This document shows positions 1-12,307 of a stretch of 64,000 nucleotides of DNA, in pieces. The notes under the pieces were generated by a model. The model did not search any database, was not told where the DNA came from, and worked only from the letters and a program-made list of their open reading frames with translations. The stretch lies in NCBI GenBank assembly GCA_021186555.1, contig JAJKFL010000004.1, positions 22,658,406 to 22,722,405 of the forward strand, in the 5' to 3' direction. This stretch comes from Reticulitermes speratus. Its lineage: Eukaryota; Arthropoda; Insecta; Blattodea; Rhinotermitidae. Position numbers and translations under genes: made by a program. Every line of letters begins with the position of its first letter. Positions within the stretch are counted from its first letter, which is position 1.

Positions 1-181
1 GGTATTACGCGGCGTCGTGTGATAATTGTTTACCGACGTTTCGGGACAACGTATCGTTCCCATTTTCACGGGTCAAAGTGTCAAAGTAGGAAAGGGACTT
101 GGACTCTTGACCCGTGAAGATGGGACCGATACGTTGTCCCGAAACGTCTGTTAACAATTACCACACGACGCCGCGTAATAT
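1..181. mobile_element. Foldback (inverted-repeat) MITE-like element, cut by window start
   Basis: The two halves are reverse complements of each other: the start (tattacgcggcgtcgtgtg) pairs with 161-181, and both arms carry gacgtttcgggacaacgta followed by a tcccat-tttcacgggtc stretch. The arms run almost to the centre near 85-105, so the whole piece could fold into one long hairpin. Sequence just outside the right arm (agaagagcccagatct) resembles flanks of the related copies at 6555-6840 and 41213-41340, so the element probably extends beyond base 1. No coding sequence is present, and it would depend on an enzyme from elsewhere. The superfamily is not determined. Confidence 0.7.
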
Positions 182-2188
182 CACAGAAGAGCCCAGATCT
201 CATCTACAAGCACCTGTTCGGTAACTTGTAACTTTAGACTTTCGTAATTTGCGTTGTTTTACTTCATTATAACATCAGGATAAATCTCCTCCATTCTGAA
301 TTAGTATCATCTGCCCTCTAAAAATCCATTCAACTTGATTTTTGCCTTAATGATGTCTTACTCTGCTCCAACTGCCTAATGTGTATCTTAATATCTTCCA
401 TAACTTCCGTGCATTAGTCAATTATTAAAAAGTCCAACTAAATACACTTGTAATATTTTGGTTACAATATCATTATATATTATTACAGTCTCCTACATGT
501 TTCGGCCCTATGTGGGCCATCGAGACGCATCTGACAATTATGTATGTCGTCATAAAATGCAGCTCTTGCATATATGAATCTGTACAATTAAAATTCAGAC
601 TGTATGAAAGGTGTGTTTAACTTCTACGTACAAAGTTGTGATATAAAACCAAATTTGCATTCAAACATCTACTAAATATTCTTCAATCTGGTGGTATGAA
701 TGCATTGTCGTAACGTTTGATTATGTTGAATATGCTGTAAGTGAACACGCTGTACTGGAAACATAATAAATAATAAAATCTTATGTGTTACTTGTACATT
801 GATCTTATCAATAGTCTTGAGGTGGTGCGATATTGAAAAATGTATTGGATGAGAAGGGCATAAAAGTTCTCAGTCAGAAGACATTACTTGGGAGTCAGAG
901 TTCTAATGCAGATAATATTAAAACACTTCCGTGAGAGAATATAAATTTCTTTCATCTAGCTCAGGTTAAAGCATGTGGCGGATTATTTTGAACGCGATAA
1001 AGAATTTTGATTTTTCGTATCGGCAAGGAAGGTTACTACTAGCTGAGATATGGTTAGTTTCTCAGACTCGTGGAACTAGTTGGACAGCAAGTTGTAGAAA
1101 ACTGGAATACCGAGTCTTCAAAAGAAATCGGCTCTTTCAACAAATGTAAGTGCATTTGTACACAACATTTTGCAGAAAGTAAATTGGGCATAAAAGATAC
1201 TTCAAATACCTGCAACATGCCGTTTAACATGAATAGGTTATCAGCATTAAGAGAGTAGATGCTAATGTTTTTGTTTCATTATGTCATAAATATCAAATGT
1301 AATGGATGCTGACATAGTGTTCACAACATGCAGTATTCTGATCCTGAGGATGGACAATTGTAAGAATCGTTATAAAATAAAGTTTCTTTATTAATCGAAA
1401 TGCGACAGATATTTTTGTTTTCGCATTTAATTAATTAATTAATAGTAATTTAGTCTTTTACTCTTTTAGTATAAAATAAATTTTCTCTTAAAACTGAGAG
1501 TTTCTTTGTTGAAAACTGTTTTGCAGCTCCCGAAAACTTGGAGATTTGCAAATGGCCCTTGTGCTATGAAAGGTTGCCTCACACTGGTATGCAGGGTTAT
1601 GCCTGCACGTTTCCAGCGATGAATTTTGAATCTACCAGCAGTCAGTTACACAAAAAAAGTCTTAAATTAAAATGTGATGTGACATAGTATGGCCTCGCGT
1701 TAACATTCCACCATATTTCAAATTGCAATTCACATTCACATTGGATTTGTAATTATATCATTTACACCCCACGTGTTTTAACATTCATAATGCCACATAC
1801 CACACATGGGGAATCATAGCCTCATTCTTGTCTGCATGTTGTATGTATGGAAGATGAATCGCGTTTTGAAGTTGGAATAGATGGATGTTTGGTGATGAAG
1901 CTCTGTTGTCTGAACAAATTGGATTGCGGAAAGACAGACAGACAGACCAGCAGGCCATAGTTAGGAAGCGTGCTGATAGACCGGACTATATTCCTCGTCT
2001 ATTTCCCCTTGTTGTTCCTGCCGCCACATCGCTCATCTGTCATAGTTCTCCCTCTGTCTCTATGTAACCCTCTCCGCGCAGATATTTTCGCATTCCACAC
2101 ATGTCAGTGTGTGTCCACATATGACAGAGATTAAAAGTTCTCGTTTCGTTCAGCATGTGCATATGTTTGGCGACGTTCCCTATCACCT
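182..2188. other. Anonymous AT-rich sequence
   Basis: No gene recognised. It holds one copy of the two-part GTTTCG/CATC motif at about 497-534 (acatgtttcggccctatg followed by ggccatcgagac) and a short AATT run at about 1427-1443. Open frames do not exceed 62 codons. Confidence 0.6.
497..534 (+). repeat. Two-part hairpin motif (GTTTCGG...GCCATC)
   Basis: The segment reads acatgtttcggccctatg, then a short loop and gggccatcgagacgcat. The ggccc/gggcc part can pair. The same grammar recurs near 24288, 41468, 41672, 43914 and, reversed, 48846. Confidence 0.5.
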
Positions 2189-2189
2189 C

Positions 2190-2221
<32 letters not shown>

Positions 2222-2236
2222 CGTCTCACACACACA
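2189..2236. repeat. (TC)n followed by (CA)n microsatellite
   Basis: An interrupted TC run of about 32 bases is followed by a short CA run at about 2226-2236. Confidence 0.9.
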
Positions 2237-2240
2237 TGCA

Positions 2241-2608
2241 CATATGCTGTTCTAAACATAGACGAACATTCCTCCTGTCTGTGAATATCATGTGACTAAA
2301 GCCTCAACTGTTCATCTAACCCTCGCTCCCATTCTACTCAAAAAATGTCTGTACCGCTACGTAACACTCCGTTTACTTATTATTGGTTATAACCTAAACT
2401 CATATATGACATACATTTATTGTAACATAGTGCAGAAAAAATTACGTCCTTCACTAAAATTATAAACTTTAAAAACATAACTTCATGTTTGTGAGATTTG
2501 AACTATGTATTTGTTACAAGTTTTCAGTACAATTTATTTACGCACACAGTAAAACCCGAAACGGATAACATTGTTTCCTTACTGATTTTAGGTTGCACGG
2601 TGATTCGA
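2241..2608. other. Anonymous sequence
   Basis: I see no gene or known repeat between the microsatellite and the 30-bp minisatellite. Confidence 0.6.
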
Positions 2609-3152
2609 TGTTGATGATGAATTTGTTATATTGTTGGATGCTGATGTTGAGTTTGTTGTGAGACTGGTTGCTGATGTTGAATTTGTTGTGAGACTAGTTG
2701 CTGATGTTGAATTTGTTGTGAGACTAGTTCATGATGTTGAGTTTGTTGTGAGACTGGTTCATGATGTTGAGTTTGTTGTGAGACTGGTTGCTGATGTTGA
2801 ATTTGTTGTGAGACTAGTTGCTGATGTTGAATTTGTTGTGAGACTAGTTCATGATGTTGAGTTTGTTGTGAGACTGGTTCATGATGTTGAGTTTGTTGTG
2901 AGACTGGTTGCTGATGGTGAATATGTTATGAGACTGGTTTCTGATATTGACTGTATTGTGAGACAGTTGTTGATGTTCAGTTTGTTGTGAGACCGGTTGC
3001 TGATGGTGAATATGTTGTGAGACTGGATTCTGATGTTGAATGCATTGTGATACCGGTTGCTGATATTAAATCTGTTGTGATTCTGGTTGCTGATGTTGAT
3101 TCTGTTGTGAGACTGAATATTAATGTTGATTATATTGTGAGATTGGATGTTC
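2609..3152. repeat. 30-bp minisatellite with 120-bp higher-order unit
   Basis: About 18 tandem copies of a 30-bp unit (core gatgttgaatttgttgtgag) are visible. Copies between 2641 and 2910 are almost identical, while those to the right (2911-3152) drift progressively. The segment 2671-2790 is repeated without a mismatch at 2791-2910: four 30-mers in the order gctgat, gctgat, catgat, catgat by their junction bases. Because 30 is a multiple of three, both strands stay open (119 codons on plus, 124 on minus). I read those frames as by-products of the repeat, not genes. Confidence 0.92.
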
Positions 3153-4464
3153 TCGCGGTGGTAACTATGAAGGTTGGTGGCTTGTGCGATGTGACGCCGT
3201 ATAGTCTGCTGGAATTGTACCCACGTTTCGGAAGATACTGCTGCCTCCTTCAACAGACTAGATAATTAAACCACGCCAAATCGAAGCCCAATCGCAAGCC
3301 ACGTTACGACACGTAGTCACTCAGCCAGTTCGTCTTAATGTTGAGTCCTGTAGTGCAAAGTCTTGATAACTAGTGTCGTACCGTCTTGGGGAACCCCCTT
3401 TGACGAGCGACTATGTCTGTCTGTTGTCCAAAACACAGTGTTTTTTGGTTCCACATATTTACAATTTTATGTGTTCATGATCACACTTACTTAGTGTTTA
3501 GACCCTTGAACATTAATCGGTACAACACACACATCGCTCCTTTGTAGAGACCAACCTACGTCATCTGTCTTAGTAGGCGATTGAACAGTCGTAAGCTTCG
3601 TTGTCGCAACGTTTAAGCCTTTTATATTTTCTGTGTCTGTCTTCCTCTGACCTCTGTTTTGGATCATTCTCATTGCCATAATTTTGTACGACTTCTGCTT
3701 GCTGCCTCCATACGTTTAGACGAAGTCATACGCCTACGGAATTTTTAATGCCCCATACAATCGCTTATTGATTTGCGCCCCGGAAAGTATCCAGTTGTGT
3801 AGAGAATCTTGTTCTGCACGCCCTGAAATTTCAGAAAATGGGTGCCTGCCACAAATTTCAAGGCGGGGTAGACATTTTATTATAGACATAATGAGTGACA
3901 CAGAGCGCAAGTTTAATGTTACCATCCCATCGGTCTCTTGTAATTGGGAATTGACTTTAATAATGCTGAAGGCCTCAGCTTCGGTTCTTATATATATTTT
4001 CCATGTAATTTTCGATCGAAGATTACACTGAAATATTTCTTATTATCTGCAAACAGGATATTTTTATTTTTAATGTAAGATGGGTTTCAGCCTAAGGCCA
4101 CGACTGACTTCAATTGCCTGAGTCTCATCGCCATTTCTTTTAATGTTTCAGCCCTCTCACCGCTGTTCCATTGACTTGAGGCCGCGCTGCAGAGAACAAA
4201 ACTCCATTTTCTGTAAGTGGCATCGTATTATACACTCTGAGCCTGTATTCTTTCCTTAATGTGAGACTTCAAGCTTTCACTCATATGAAACAACAGGTAA
4301 AATTATATTTACTTGTGTTTTAATTTTCATGATTTACGATAGCGAAGAGGAAGACAGATCCTGAGACGAATATTATGAACGACTCCATGTAACGTACTTA
4401 CCTAGAGTTTTTTTTGGGGGGGAGTTCATCTAAGTAGTTAACTCTTTAATTTGGAAGTAATTAC
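3153..4464. other. Anonymous sequence
   Basis: No gene or recognisable repeat seen. Overlapping open frames of 62-87 codons around 3491-4031 have no motif and lie on both strands. Confidence 0.55.
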
Positions 4465-4484
4465 TTTTATTTATTTATTTATTG
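4465..4484. repeat. (TTTA)n microsatellite
   Basis: Five tetranucleotide units lie immediately left of the SINE-D target duplication. Confidence 0.85.
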
Positions 4485-4503
4485 TTTATTTAGCGAAGCT
4501 GTC

Positions 4504-4767
4504 TAGCGTAGTCGGTATAGCGACTCACTACGGGCTGGACGGCCGGGGATCGAATCCCGGTGGGGGCGAGATTTTCCGCACCCGTCCAGACCGGCCCTGG
4601 GGCCCACCCAGCCTCCTATAAAATGGGTACCGGGTCGTTTCCCGGGGGTAAAGCGGCCGGGGCGTGGAGTTGACCACCCACCCTCATCTAGTGCCAGGGT
4701 TAAAGAAAGAGTACAGCTATACCTCTACTCCCCCTCTGGGCCTTCGTGGCCTGTTCTTGGGAGAACT
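4504..4767 (+). mobile_element. SINE-D copy (tRNA-derived SINE), complete
   Basis: The left end carries an internal pol III promoter-like head: an A-box-like tagcgtagtcggtatagcg and a B-box-like ggatcgaatccc. The body is GC-rich (ggcccacccagcctcctat ... gtaaagcggccgg) and the tail reads tatacctctactccccctct then ggcctgttcttggg. It is flanked by a 15-bp target duplication, tttagcgaagctgtc at 4489-4503 and tttagcaaagctgtc at 4768-4782, with one mismatch. The tail is not a poly(A). Same family as copies near 12.3, 12.5 and 52.4 kb and fragments at 24.55 and 61.1 kb. A SINE would be moved by a partner LINE's proteins. Confidence 0.85.
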
Positions 4768-4782
4768 TTTAGCAAAGCTGTC

Positions 4783-5984
4783 AGACACTCAGTTTTATAG
4801 CGTCGAATGACTGTTGAATAGTTAATTAACAAGAATATGAAAGCGTTCGTAACCTAATGTGGGTTAGTGTCATTGCACCTGCCTATAAGTTCTGAGGAAG
4901 TCACCTGTTACACGCGGGATCAACTTAGATAAAATTGATTCAGCTGTGTGCCATCAATAACTACTGACATATTTCGACATTACTTGTCCTTATTTAAAGG
5001 GACTTTCTTTATGTGGACATAAAATTCAAGGAGCTGCATATTGCTCAGGTCGGCAGAGAACTGTGTAGCAATGCTTCTCTCGATGTATGGGCCTGCACGT
5101 GTAATTAACGAAAGCTGCAGTGAAGAGAACAGACTGACAGTTTCCCCGTCACAGTTACCTCGGGAATTTATGTGAGGCGGTGGCTATATTTTTTCCTGTT
5201 ATCTCAGCACCGTATCTGAATTCCAGCAACGAGCGTCGACGGACCTCGCAAAAATACTTGACTTTCAGCCAGACAACTACTGACTGATGGCATGTCCTGC
5301 CTAAAGATGATGTTAAAACCCGAATGTTATGAAATACCAAAGCATAAACAAGGCATTTTAGTGAAACAGGATTGTTGTCAAGCAATGCATAGAAGTTTCA
5401 GACTTTTGGCTTCACATTCAGGCGCACCTGGGTTCAAATCTCAGCCAGTATGGCATACATTTTGAGGTTTCTTTAATATTTCATCATCCATGTGTTGTAT
5501 TTGCATTCTTCTCCCTTCGCACTGCCAGAAAAACTGTGAAAACAATAATGGAGTTTAAATAATATATTTATGGAACATTTCTTGATGTCATACATATAAT
5601 GCATAATGAAATATTACTTGATTACAGTATTTAAGATTGCATGTAATCTGAGAAGATCCAAATATTTTGCATAATCTTAATTGTATTATTTATTTACTGT
5701 GTACACGCTACCAATAATATGAAATCAATCAAATCAAATCTTGCCTATGCTCAGTGCACATTTGATGGTATTGGTTTGATATTATGCAGAGTCAAAATCA
5801 TCCACACACGACAGAACTGCTATGGTACACATATATTGCAGTTGGATTGTGCAGTATTTCAGACGTGTTCTGTACACTTACTTAAAAATTACTTAGAGAA
5901 GAAAGGTTCAGTTAAGGTAAAGTACGTATTATTTTTCACCAAGGAGGCGAGAAATGCATACAGTTTTATGTGGAGTACTTAAAG
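4783..5984. other. Anonymous sequence with one B-box-like site
   Basis: No gene seen. At 5427-5452 the segment cctgggttcaaatctcagcc resembles a tRNA B box, and its core caaatctcagccagtatgg recurs slightly altered at 9275-9295, so the two may be remnants of one old SINE family. Confidence 0.35.
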
Positions 5985-6215
5985 GGGGGTGACGGAATTT
6001 CTTGGACGGCCTACACGTAGATGGGAGGGTAATATTTAAATGAAGCTTCATGATAAAGTTTATTATGGTGTGAACTAAAATGAACTGATTGGCAAAACGA
6101 TTTTTTTTGGTGGTCTATTGTGAAAGGCAGTGTACTTTCGGATTCCATAAAAGTAAGAAACTTCCTTGACTAGCCGGGAGACTACAGGCTCCTGAAGGAC
6201 TCTGCTAATGTATTT
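5985..6215 (+). mobile_element. Non-LTR retrotransposon 3' fragment (family L-A)
   Basis: Translating around 5998-6035 gives a degraded LGRPTRRWEGNI segment, matching the GRPRRRWEDNI block of the retrotransposon C-terminus seen better at 56763-56948. Further right, ttcggattccataaaagtaa and cttgactagccgggag...gaaggactctgc match the 3' UTR tail seen in reverse at 56629-56710. The fragment is 5'-truncated and riddled with stops. Confidence 0.6.
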
Positions 6216-6554
6216 ATTGATAAATAACAACATATATACAAAATTATATGTATCTTTTGTTTCATGAAGTGTGGTCCTCATTTCCCATTTGAAAAATTGA
6301 GTCTTTCACTGTTTTCAGGAAAGCAGTAATTTAATAACCACGAATTAATTACTTTACCAGTCATCATGAATGAACGCCTGACGACATACGGGTAGATTAG
6401 CGCCTGAATATTTTATTGACCCGTCATATGACGGGCCTATTTCTAATGTATTCATAACAGCTGAGAGAAGTTGGACAGTATTTCCAGATTCTCTACGTCT
6501 TTTTCGAAGAAAGCGTGCCTGAAGTGTCACGATTGTTTAAATAGTAGATGTTAT

Positions 6555-6840
6555 TCGTGATTTCAGGCTTCCGCCGCCGTATAAATGAGAGCTGCGCTCT
6601 TTTTGATATTATGCAGCGTAGAATTTTAGTTTCACATCGACGTTTCGGGACAATCTATTGGTCCCATCTTCAATGGTCAAGCAGTCCAAGTCTTGGACTG
6701 CTTGACCCTTGCAGATGGTACCAATAGGATGTCCCGAAACGTCGATGCTAAACTACTAATCTACACTGTGTAATATCCCAAAAGAGCGAAAATCGCAAAT
6801 GTTATTCGCACCTGTGGTAGGCGATGCCAGCCTGCATGCA
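6555..6840. mobile_element. Foldback MITE-like element related to 1-181
   Basis: The left arm (tttcaggcttccgccgccgt, gctgcgctcttttt, gatattatgcagcgtag, cgacgtttcgggacaat) is mirrored by the right arm ending in caggctggcat. The centre is a near-perfect hairpin with ggtcaagcagtccaag facing cttggactgcttgacc. The gacgtttcgggaca core and the terminal tattacgcggcg-like segment are shared with 1-181. A solo arm is at 41213-41340. No open frame. Outer limits are approximate. Confidence 0.7.
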
Positions 6841-7321
6841 CCTCGAGCATCCGAGGTTAATATTTGAAAGAACTTTGAAACAACTTGAACTTGATTTTGA
6901 CGATTCCATTCAGTTCCTATGTAACAATTGGTATTAGCCATAACTATTCAGTTCTTCATTTGTCTTTGCAGGGACAATTCCTCCTTACTCGTATCTGTTC
7001 TTTAATTTTTCAAATACTTGAAATAAATTTACTGAAAGCACTATATCACTTTAGTTCTCCAATAACTTTATGTTAGGACGACAAAATACACTATGGTTAG
7101 GAAGAATAAAATATGGCCTTCTCCAACTTGCAGTTTGTTTGAACTATTTCGGTATTTTCTGAAAGCTCACATCTTGGAAGTATTCATACCTAGAGCTCTC
7201 AGGTAGCTCCATTCTACTTGATCTTCCCAGTGAAAGATTCACAAGCGATTTCCTCATCTACATTCTGTAGGAATTCTTTTCCCCCATTTTAACCACACGA
7301 CGAGTCCACTCTAACGTCGTT
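6841..7321. other. Anonymous sequence
   Basis: No gene or repeat recognised. Confidence 0.55.
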
Positions 7322-7335
7322 ATTCTTACAATGCT

Positions 7336-7600
7336 TTTTTTCCCTGTGGCTAAACAGCTCCTTTTGGGGTGCCTAGGCCTCTTCATTTCGAGGTTTCATG
7401 ATCACACACATTTGAGACACACCACAGTCGGTAGGACTCCTCTGGACGAGGGACCAGCTAGTCGCAGAGACCTCTACCTGACAACACACAACACTCACAA
7501 GAGACAGACATCCATGCCCCCGGTGGGATTCGAACCCACGATCCTAGTAAGCGAGCGACCGCAGACCCACGCCTTAGACCGCACGGCCACTGGGATCGGC
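7336..7600 (-). mobile_element. SINE-A copy (tRNA-Leu-like head), complete
   Basis: Read on the minus strand it begins gccgatcccagtggccgtgc, continues ggtctaaggcgtgggtct and then gtgggttcgaatcccaccgg. The order of A box, B box and spacing resembles a tRNA-Leu gene. The body (catggatgtctgtctcttg, caggtagaggtctctgcgac) leads to a short T/A-rich end. A 14-bp target duplication, attcttacaatgct at 7322-7335 and attcttactatgct at 7601-7614, has one mismatch. Open frames across it read GFEPTILVSERPQTHALDRT, the chance translation of the tRNA-like head, and should not be annotated as protein. Confidence 0.9.
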
Positions 7601-7614
7601 ATTCTTACTATGCT

Positions 7615-10600
7615 ACCTGTACGAAATATGAATTTGTTGTTGAGTACTCGTACTGTCCTAAATTGATCGCTGAATATGTCAGTCAAACAAACATGACATT
7701 TATACTTCCGTAGTGTTCCAGCAATAAAATCATTTGCTATTAGAATCATTGCTCTATTAAAAATCAGTGTAATAGGCTTAGGACTTGATAATAAATTATT
7801 TTGTGTTAATACATTGAGGATATCTCGATTCTGTGCATTGCTTTGTAATTAAACGAACGAAGCCTAAGTTTTATCTTGATATTGGTCCATAAATTGAATT
7901 TTTAATTTTATGCTTTGTACTTTTAAATCTTTTATTCTGTTGATTTATGTATTTGCCTGGTGTTTATATATATATACATATATGTATGTATTCCTCTTCT
8001 AACTTTTTCGCCTACTGTAAATTGCACTCTATTCGTAGACTTCTTTTCTTTCTTCATCATAGTTCACAATTTAAAGAGCGGCAGATCACAGCCGTCACGT
8101 GCAAATAAGTCATTGTCTGCTTCCCTTTCATATCCTGATACAATGACAATCCACACTGGGAGCCAGTTTACGAAGTTATTTCCCCCCCCCCCCCCGCCCC
8201 CTCCGTGTAAGATAGCCTGTCAGCATGGCACATTTCCGTAAAAAGCTGACATGAGCACTGAAAGATCTACGTTGATTAATAATAAGTTACACGCAGAAGG
8301 CTATCACCTCATATCTTATTAGACTCCGTAAAATGCAGGCTGACTAAATAAGTGTCTGTTATGACAGCCTTCAGATCTTCACCGAACTCTTTTATCTTAG
8401 AAGATCCATGTCAGGCCAGAGGCTCCTCCTCTCTTATAATTAATTTTTTATTCTTTGCTAGAGTAAATTAATTTGAATAGTGTTTTTTTAAAGTAATGCG
8501 TGTGATTAAAAGCCAGTTTTATAAATATATTATCACAAATGTAAAATTCTGTGTCGTCGCATTAATTGTATTACATTTATTATCGCTGTAATAAGTTGAT
8601 TCGTTTCACTCCTTTTTATGTGAGTAGCAATTTGTCTGAAGACCTGCACGGTCTATGTTTCTAGGTACATTCCACCCGCAAGCAAAGTTGCTGTGACGTC
8701 ATATTTACTCTCACTTTCTTAACATAAAACAATTGTTTTTAACATATTTATACTAGTAGTAAGAGGAATATTTGATTATAGATTCTGATTTGACTACTTC
8801 AGGATTGCCATAATTAAAGATAATTAAATGACTAATATATAAATTTTAGAACAGTTACCGAAATAAAGAAAAATGTTAAAATCACGCTTAAATTGCTGTT
8901 ATTTTATATATTGTATATGTTATATTTTTATATTATTTAGTATTATATGTACGAGTATTACCCTTACTGATTCATTGTACCGCAATTTTAAAAGTATCAG
9001 TGTAAATCTTGGCGTAGTTTATTTACAAAAATTTAGGTTGGAATTTACTAATAATAATTTTCTTCTGTGAAGTTCTAAAAGGTTAAACGTCTTTATATTT
9101 CTATGATAGTAACGAAGATAGAATCATTAGTATTAGGCCTATTAAGTCTGAAATCAATTTTAATGCCCTGAACTGTCATTTAATAAAATGAGTTTTGTGT
9201 CCTTGTTTTATATTCCAAATAATTACTTTACTGATGAAAGAGGACTGTGATTTTTATTTGGAAGGCATCTGTTTCGAATCTCAGCCAGCATAGCTACAGT
9301 CCTGACTATTTCTGTGGCTTTTTTCAGTCCCTCGAAACAAACACCACATTCGGCTACGGCAGTTTTCTTCCATATCCTTACCAATTTATCATTCAGTATT
9401 ATCCTATCAGTCGACACGAATAATCTGAGCCACTGGCACAGCCGGTAACTAAATCGTAAATAAATTAATTACGTGCCACTGGCATTCTGCTACTGGAGAG
9501 TGCGGAAGTTTTTATATATAGGTCTATATCTTCTTATGTTTTTGAACTCGCCCCTTCTGTTTTTGTGCACGAACCAGTGAGAGTAGTGCACAGGAAACAA
9601 ATTGCAAAGGACTGCAGGAGGACTTGAAAGTCCGTTGGATCTCCGGGCTTATTTGGGGCACCGTGCTGTAAGGTGAATTTAGTTTATACGAATGTACTTT
9701 CCTTATTCCTATAACTCTCTGCAGAATATTTTGAAAAGAGTTCCGCAATATCGCTGCGTGTTTACGCTGAGGACGTTTCCACGTGAGAAGATTGGATCTG
9801 AGAAAAGGTAGGTAGAACTACTGTAGTGAACATATGGCTAACGCCATCACACTATGTGGCAGTTGTCGTTTTCTTTAGAGATATTGTGTAGGTACTATAT
9901 TTTTTCAGAACTAGATATGTAAATGCATTTACCTGAAATGTGAAACAGATATTTCTGATGGAGAAAATTGTATAGTTCGCTCCACGTTTAGCACATGAAA
10001 TGTCAAATAACTGAGTTTTTGAGACATTGAATTTTCACAGAATTTTCTTCTAAGTACCTTGAATATTAAGACAGTATGCTGCACCGAAACTGTGGTGCTT
10101 TCCTACCAGATCTTACCGTATTGTGGCTCAAAGGACCCAGTATGTTATTGTAAATCATTATAAAATTTGCTACAGGAACAATAAATCCCTTGACTTAAAT
10201 AAAAAATTATATAGGCCTATAATATTAAATATAGTAACCCCTGGCCCACCGTGGTTTTGACTTACGCGGTTCAAAATAATTAAAGGTAAGGGACAAGAAT
10301 TTGCCGATCGTAGGCAAATTTAAATACACTGGGATAAACGTGGTCGGTTACTCACTAGACCAGTGTTTCCCTATATGGCTTGGATGAAGGAACGCCTAAA
10401 ATTATTTTTCGTATCACGAGTATCCCCTACCGATGTAAACATTTACAGGACAGGAAACAAAGTTGCCCTTGTAGCGCACGGAGATTACTCCAGTATTGCG
10501 CATTGTCTGACAAAAATTCCTGCGATATTTCGAGGGATATCTGGAACTCTTTCGGTATATTAAAATTTGTGTATATTTATTTCAGGATTTCTTTCGGAAC

Positions 10601-11029
10601 CCATAAAGATTTTCTGTGGACCCTGGTTAGGAAAACCTACACTAGAGCCCCACAGAAGCTAGCAACACCAGCTACTAAAAAACTGTGGAAATGTTTACGG
10701 TTCCAAAAGTATACTTTAAATGATAGGGACGGCTCATAAGTGTCTGCTGTTTTGTAAGCCTGCTTTTCCCATAAGAGGTTTGCGCAATTCCGTTTTGCAC
10801 AGCACACTGTGATCACTCCTACTAACCCTCGTGTTGAGCGAGGAATCACTGTTGTTACATCACTCAGTAGAACGACAGGTTTATGGGCCAGATTTCGAAT
10901 TCCGGAAAGACAGAGAAAGTTTGCTTGACCACTAGTGTTTGTTAGGTACTCTGTTCGTATCGTGCCTGAGACACAATCCCGACGACGGTTCTTTGTGATT
11001 TTCTGCAGTCCTTCTACACAAATGTCGAG
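7615..11029. other. Long anonymous stretch with short simple repeats
   Basis: No gene recognised in 3.4 kb. It contains a short TA run at about 7965-7977, a C-rich run at 8182-8200, a B-box-like remnant near 9270-9295, and AGGCCTA palindromes near 9138 and 10213. The longest frame (119 codons, 10380-10739) has no motif I know. Confidence 0.55.
8182..8200. repeat. Poly(C) tract
   Basis: Fourteen C residues, one G, then four C residues. Confidence 0.9.
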
Positions 11030-11350
11030 ACAGTATGCAACCGTTTCCTTGCTTGCTTGCTTAGTTACTTACTTACCTCCTCCTTGGCTCTACGACCCTC
11101 TGACAGCCTTGGCCTCCTTAATTACAGACGCCCATGCTCCTCTGTCCACTGCCTTCTGTCGCCATCTTTAAAACTTCATGTCCCGTAGATCCTTTTCAAC
11201 ATCTTCCAACCATCTTATTCAAGGTCTTCCCATTCTTCTTCTTTTTCTTCTTCTTCTTCTTCCCTCTGGTTTACTCGCAAATATTTTCTTAACCACCCTT
11301 CCATGATCCATTCTTACTAGATGTCCTATCGATTCCAGCCTTTTGTTTTT
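11030..11350 (-). mobile_element. Non-LTR retrotransposon C-terminal fragment (family L-B)
   Basis: On the minus strand the sequence translates, with in-frame stops, to IGHLVRMDHGRVVKKIF, then RWLEDVEKDLRDMKF, then RWRQKAVDRGAWASVIKEA. This is the basic tail found after the reverse transcriptase domain in many arthropod non-LTR elements, and it differs from the L-A family. A CTT microsatellite at 11233-11263 has expanded inside it, within the arginine-rich linker. A decayed fragment. Confidence 0.7.
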
Positions 11351-11694
11351 AAAGTCTGTTACCATGTATAAATCTGTATGTAACCCCAGTAATTCCTTAT
11401 TAAGTGCCGTTTTTTACACCACCCATCAGGAAAAGGGGGTCTTCTCATCGTCAGAATGACAAGGTCGATTGTGTGATTCATTTGATCGAGTTAGCTTTTC
11501 AGTGCGTACCAGGAATATTTCCCCGAAAGTAAGATGACTGGAACCTAAATCTGATATCAGACGTCATCTAACTTAATATCGAGGTCTAGAATGTGTGGAG
11601 TTTAGGCCTATATATATTCGAGACTCGGCCCATAAGTTGTCACTTTACTGAGCGATGTAAGATAACACCATCTCCCCCCACACACACGCATATG

Positions 11695-11725
<31 letters not shown>

Positions 11726-12307
11726 GCTTATATGCGGCCTTTACTTTCAAGGTGTGTGGCCAAGACTGGGCGGTACATTTACTCGTAGCCGTAACATTCC
11801 GATGATCTGTAGGTGTCAGTCATGTGGGCTAACAGGCAACTGAATACTTGTATACATACCTTCGGGACCATTCCGTGGTTCTGCAGTAATCCCTCTGCAG
11901 CAGACTAAAGCAACACAATGACATGAAAGGGGTTATGTGTGGGGGTAGTATTCAGACTTAGACGAATCTGAAAGGAACATGACACGTTGCAAGGGCGAAT
12001 GGAAGGAGTCATAAGGGTGGAAACGTCAAGCGAATATTGAGTGGCCGTGATCTGTAGCGCAATAAACGTTTCACAGGTGTGCTTCATCAGACTGCCTCAA
12101 CACAATGCTGTTCAGCACCATAGCCAGAATGCACCTGTACAAGCTTCTGGACTCCACTGTGGGAAAGAAGCCTTAGATCGAATACCAGACCTTTAAACCT
12201 GTCTATTACCCTCAGTTCAGTAAATATAATTCCGGGATGGTACTTTAATAAGTAGCGGAACTTACTCTTGTGTAATTAATTTCCTCACTGAATGTTACCA
12301 AGGAAGT
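11351..12307. other. Anonymous sequence with a TA microsatellite
   Basis: No gene seen. A TA run occupies about 11691-11726, and a gtttcacag...cttcatcag pair at about 12067-12092 weakly follows the two-part motif grammar. Confidence 0.5.
11691..11726. repeat. (TA)n microsatellite
   Basis: About 36 bases of nearly pure TA. Confidence 0.9.

Noticed and set aside
2631..3253. Repeat proteins of 119 and 124 codons on opposite strands
   Set aside because: Both are explained by the 30-bp minisatellite staying in frame.
7331..7666. 111-codon frame with GFEPTILVSERPQTHALDRT, also seen at 60429-60882
   Set aside because: It is the translation of the SINE-A tRNA-like head on either strand; not a protein gene.
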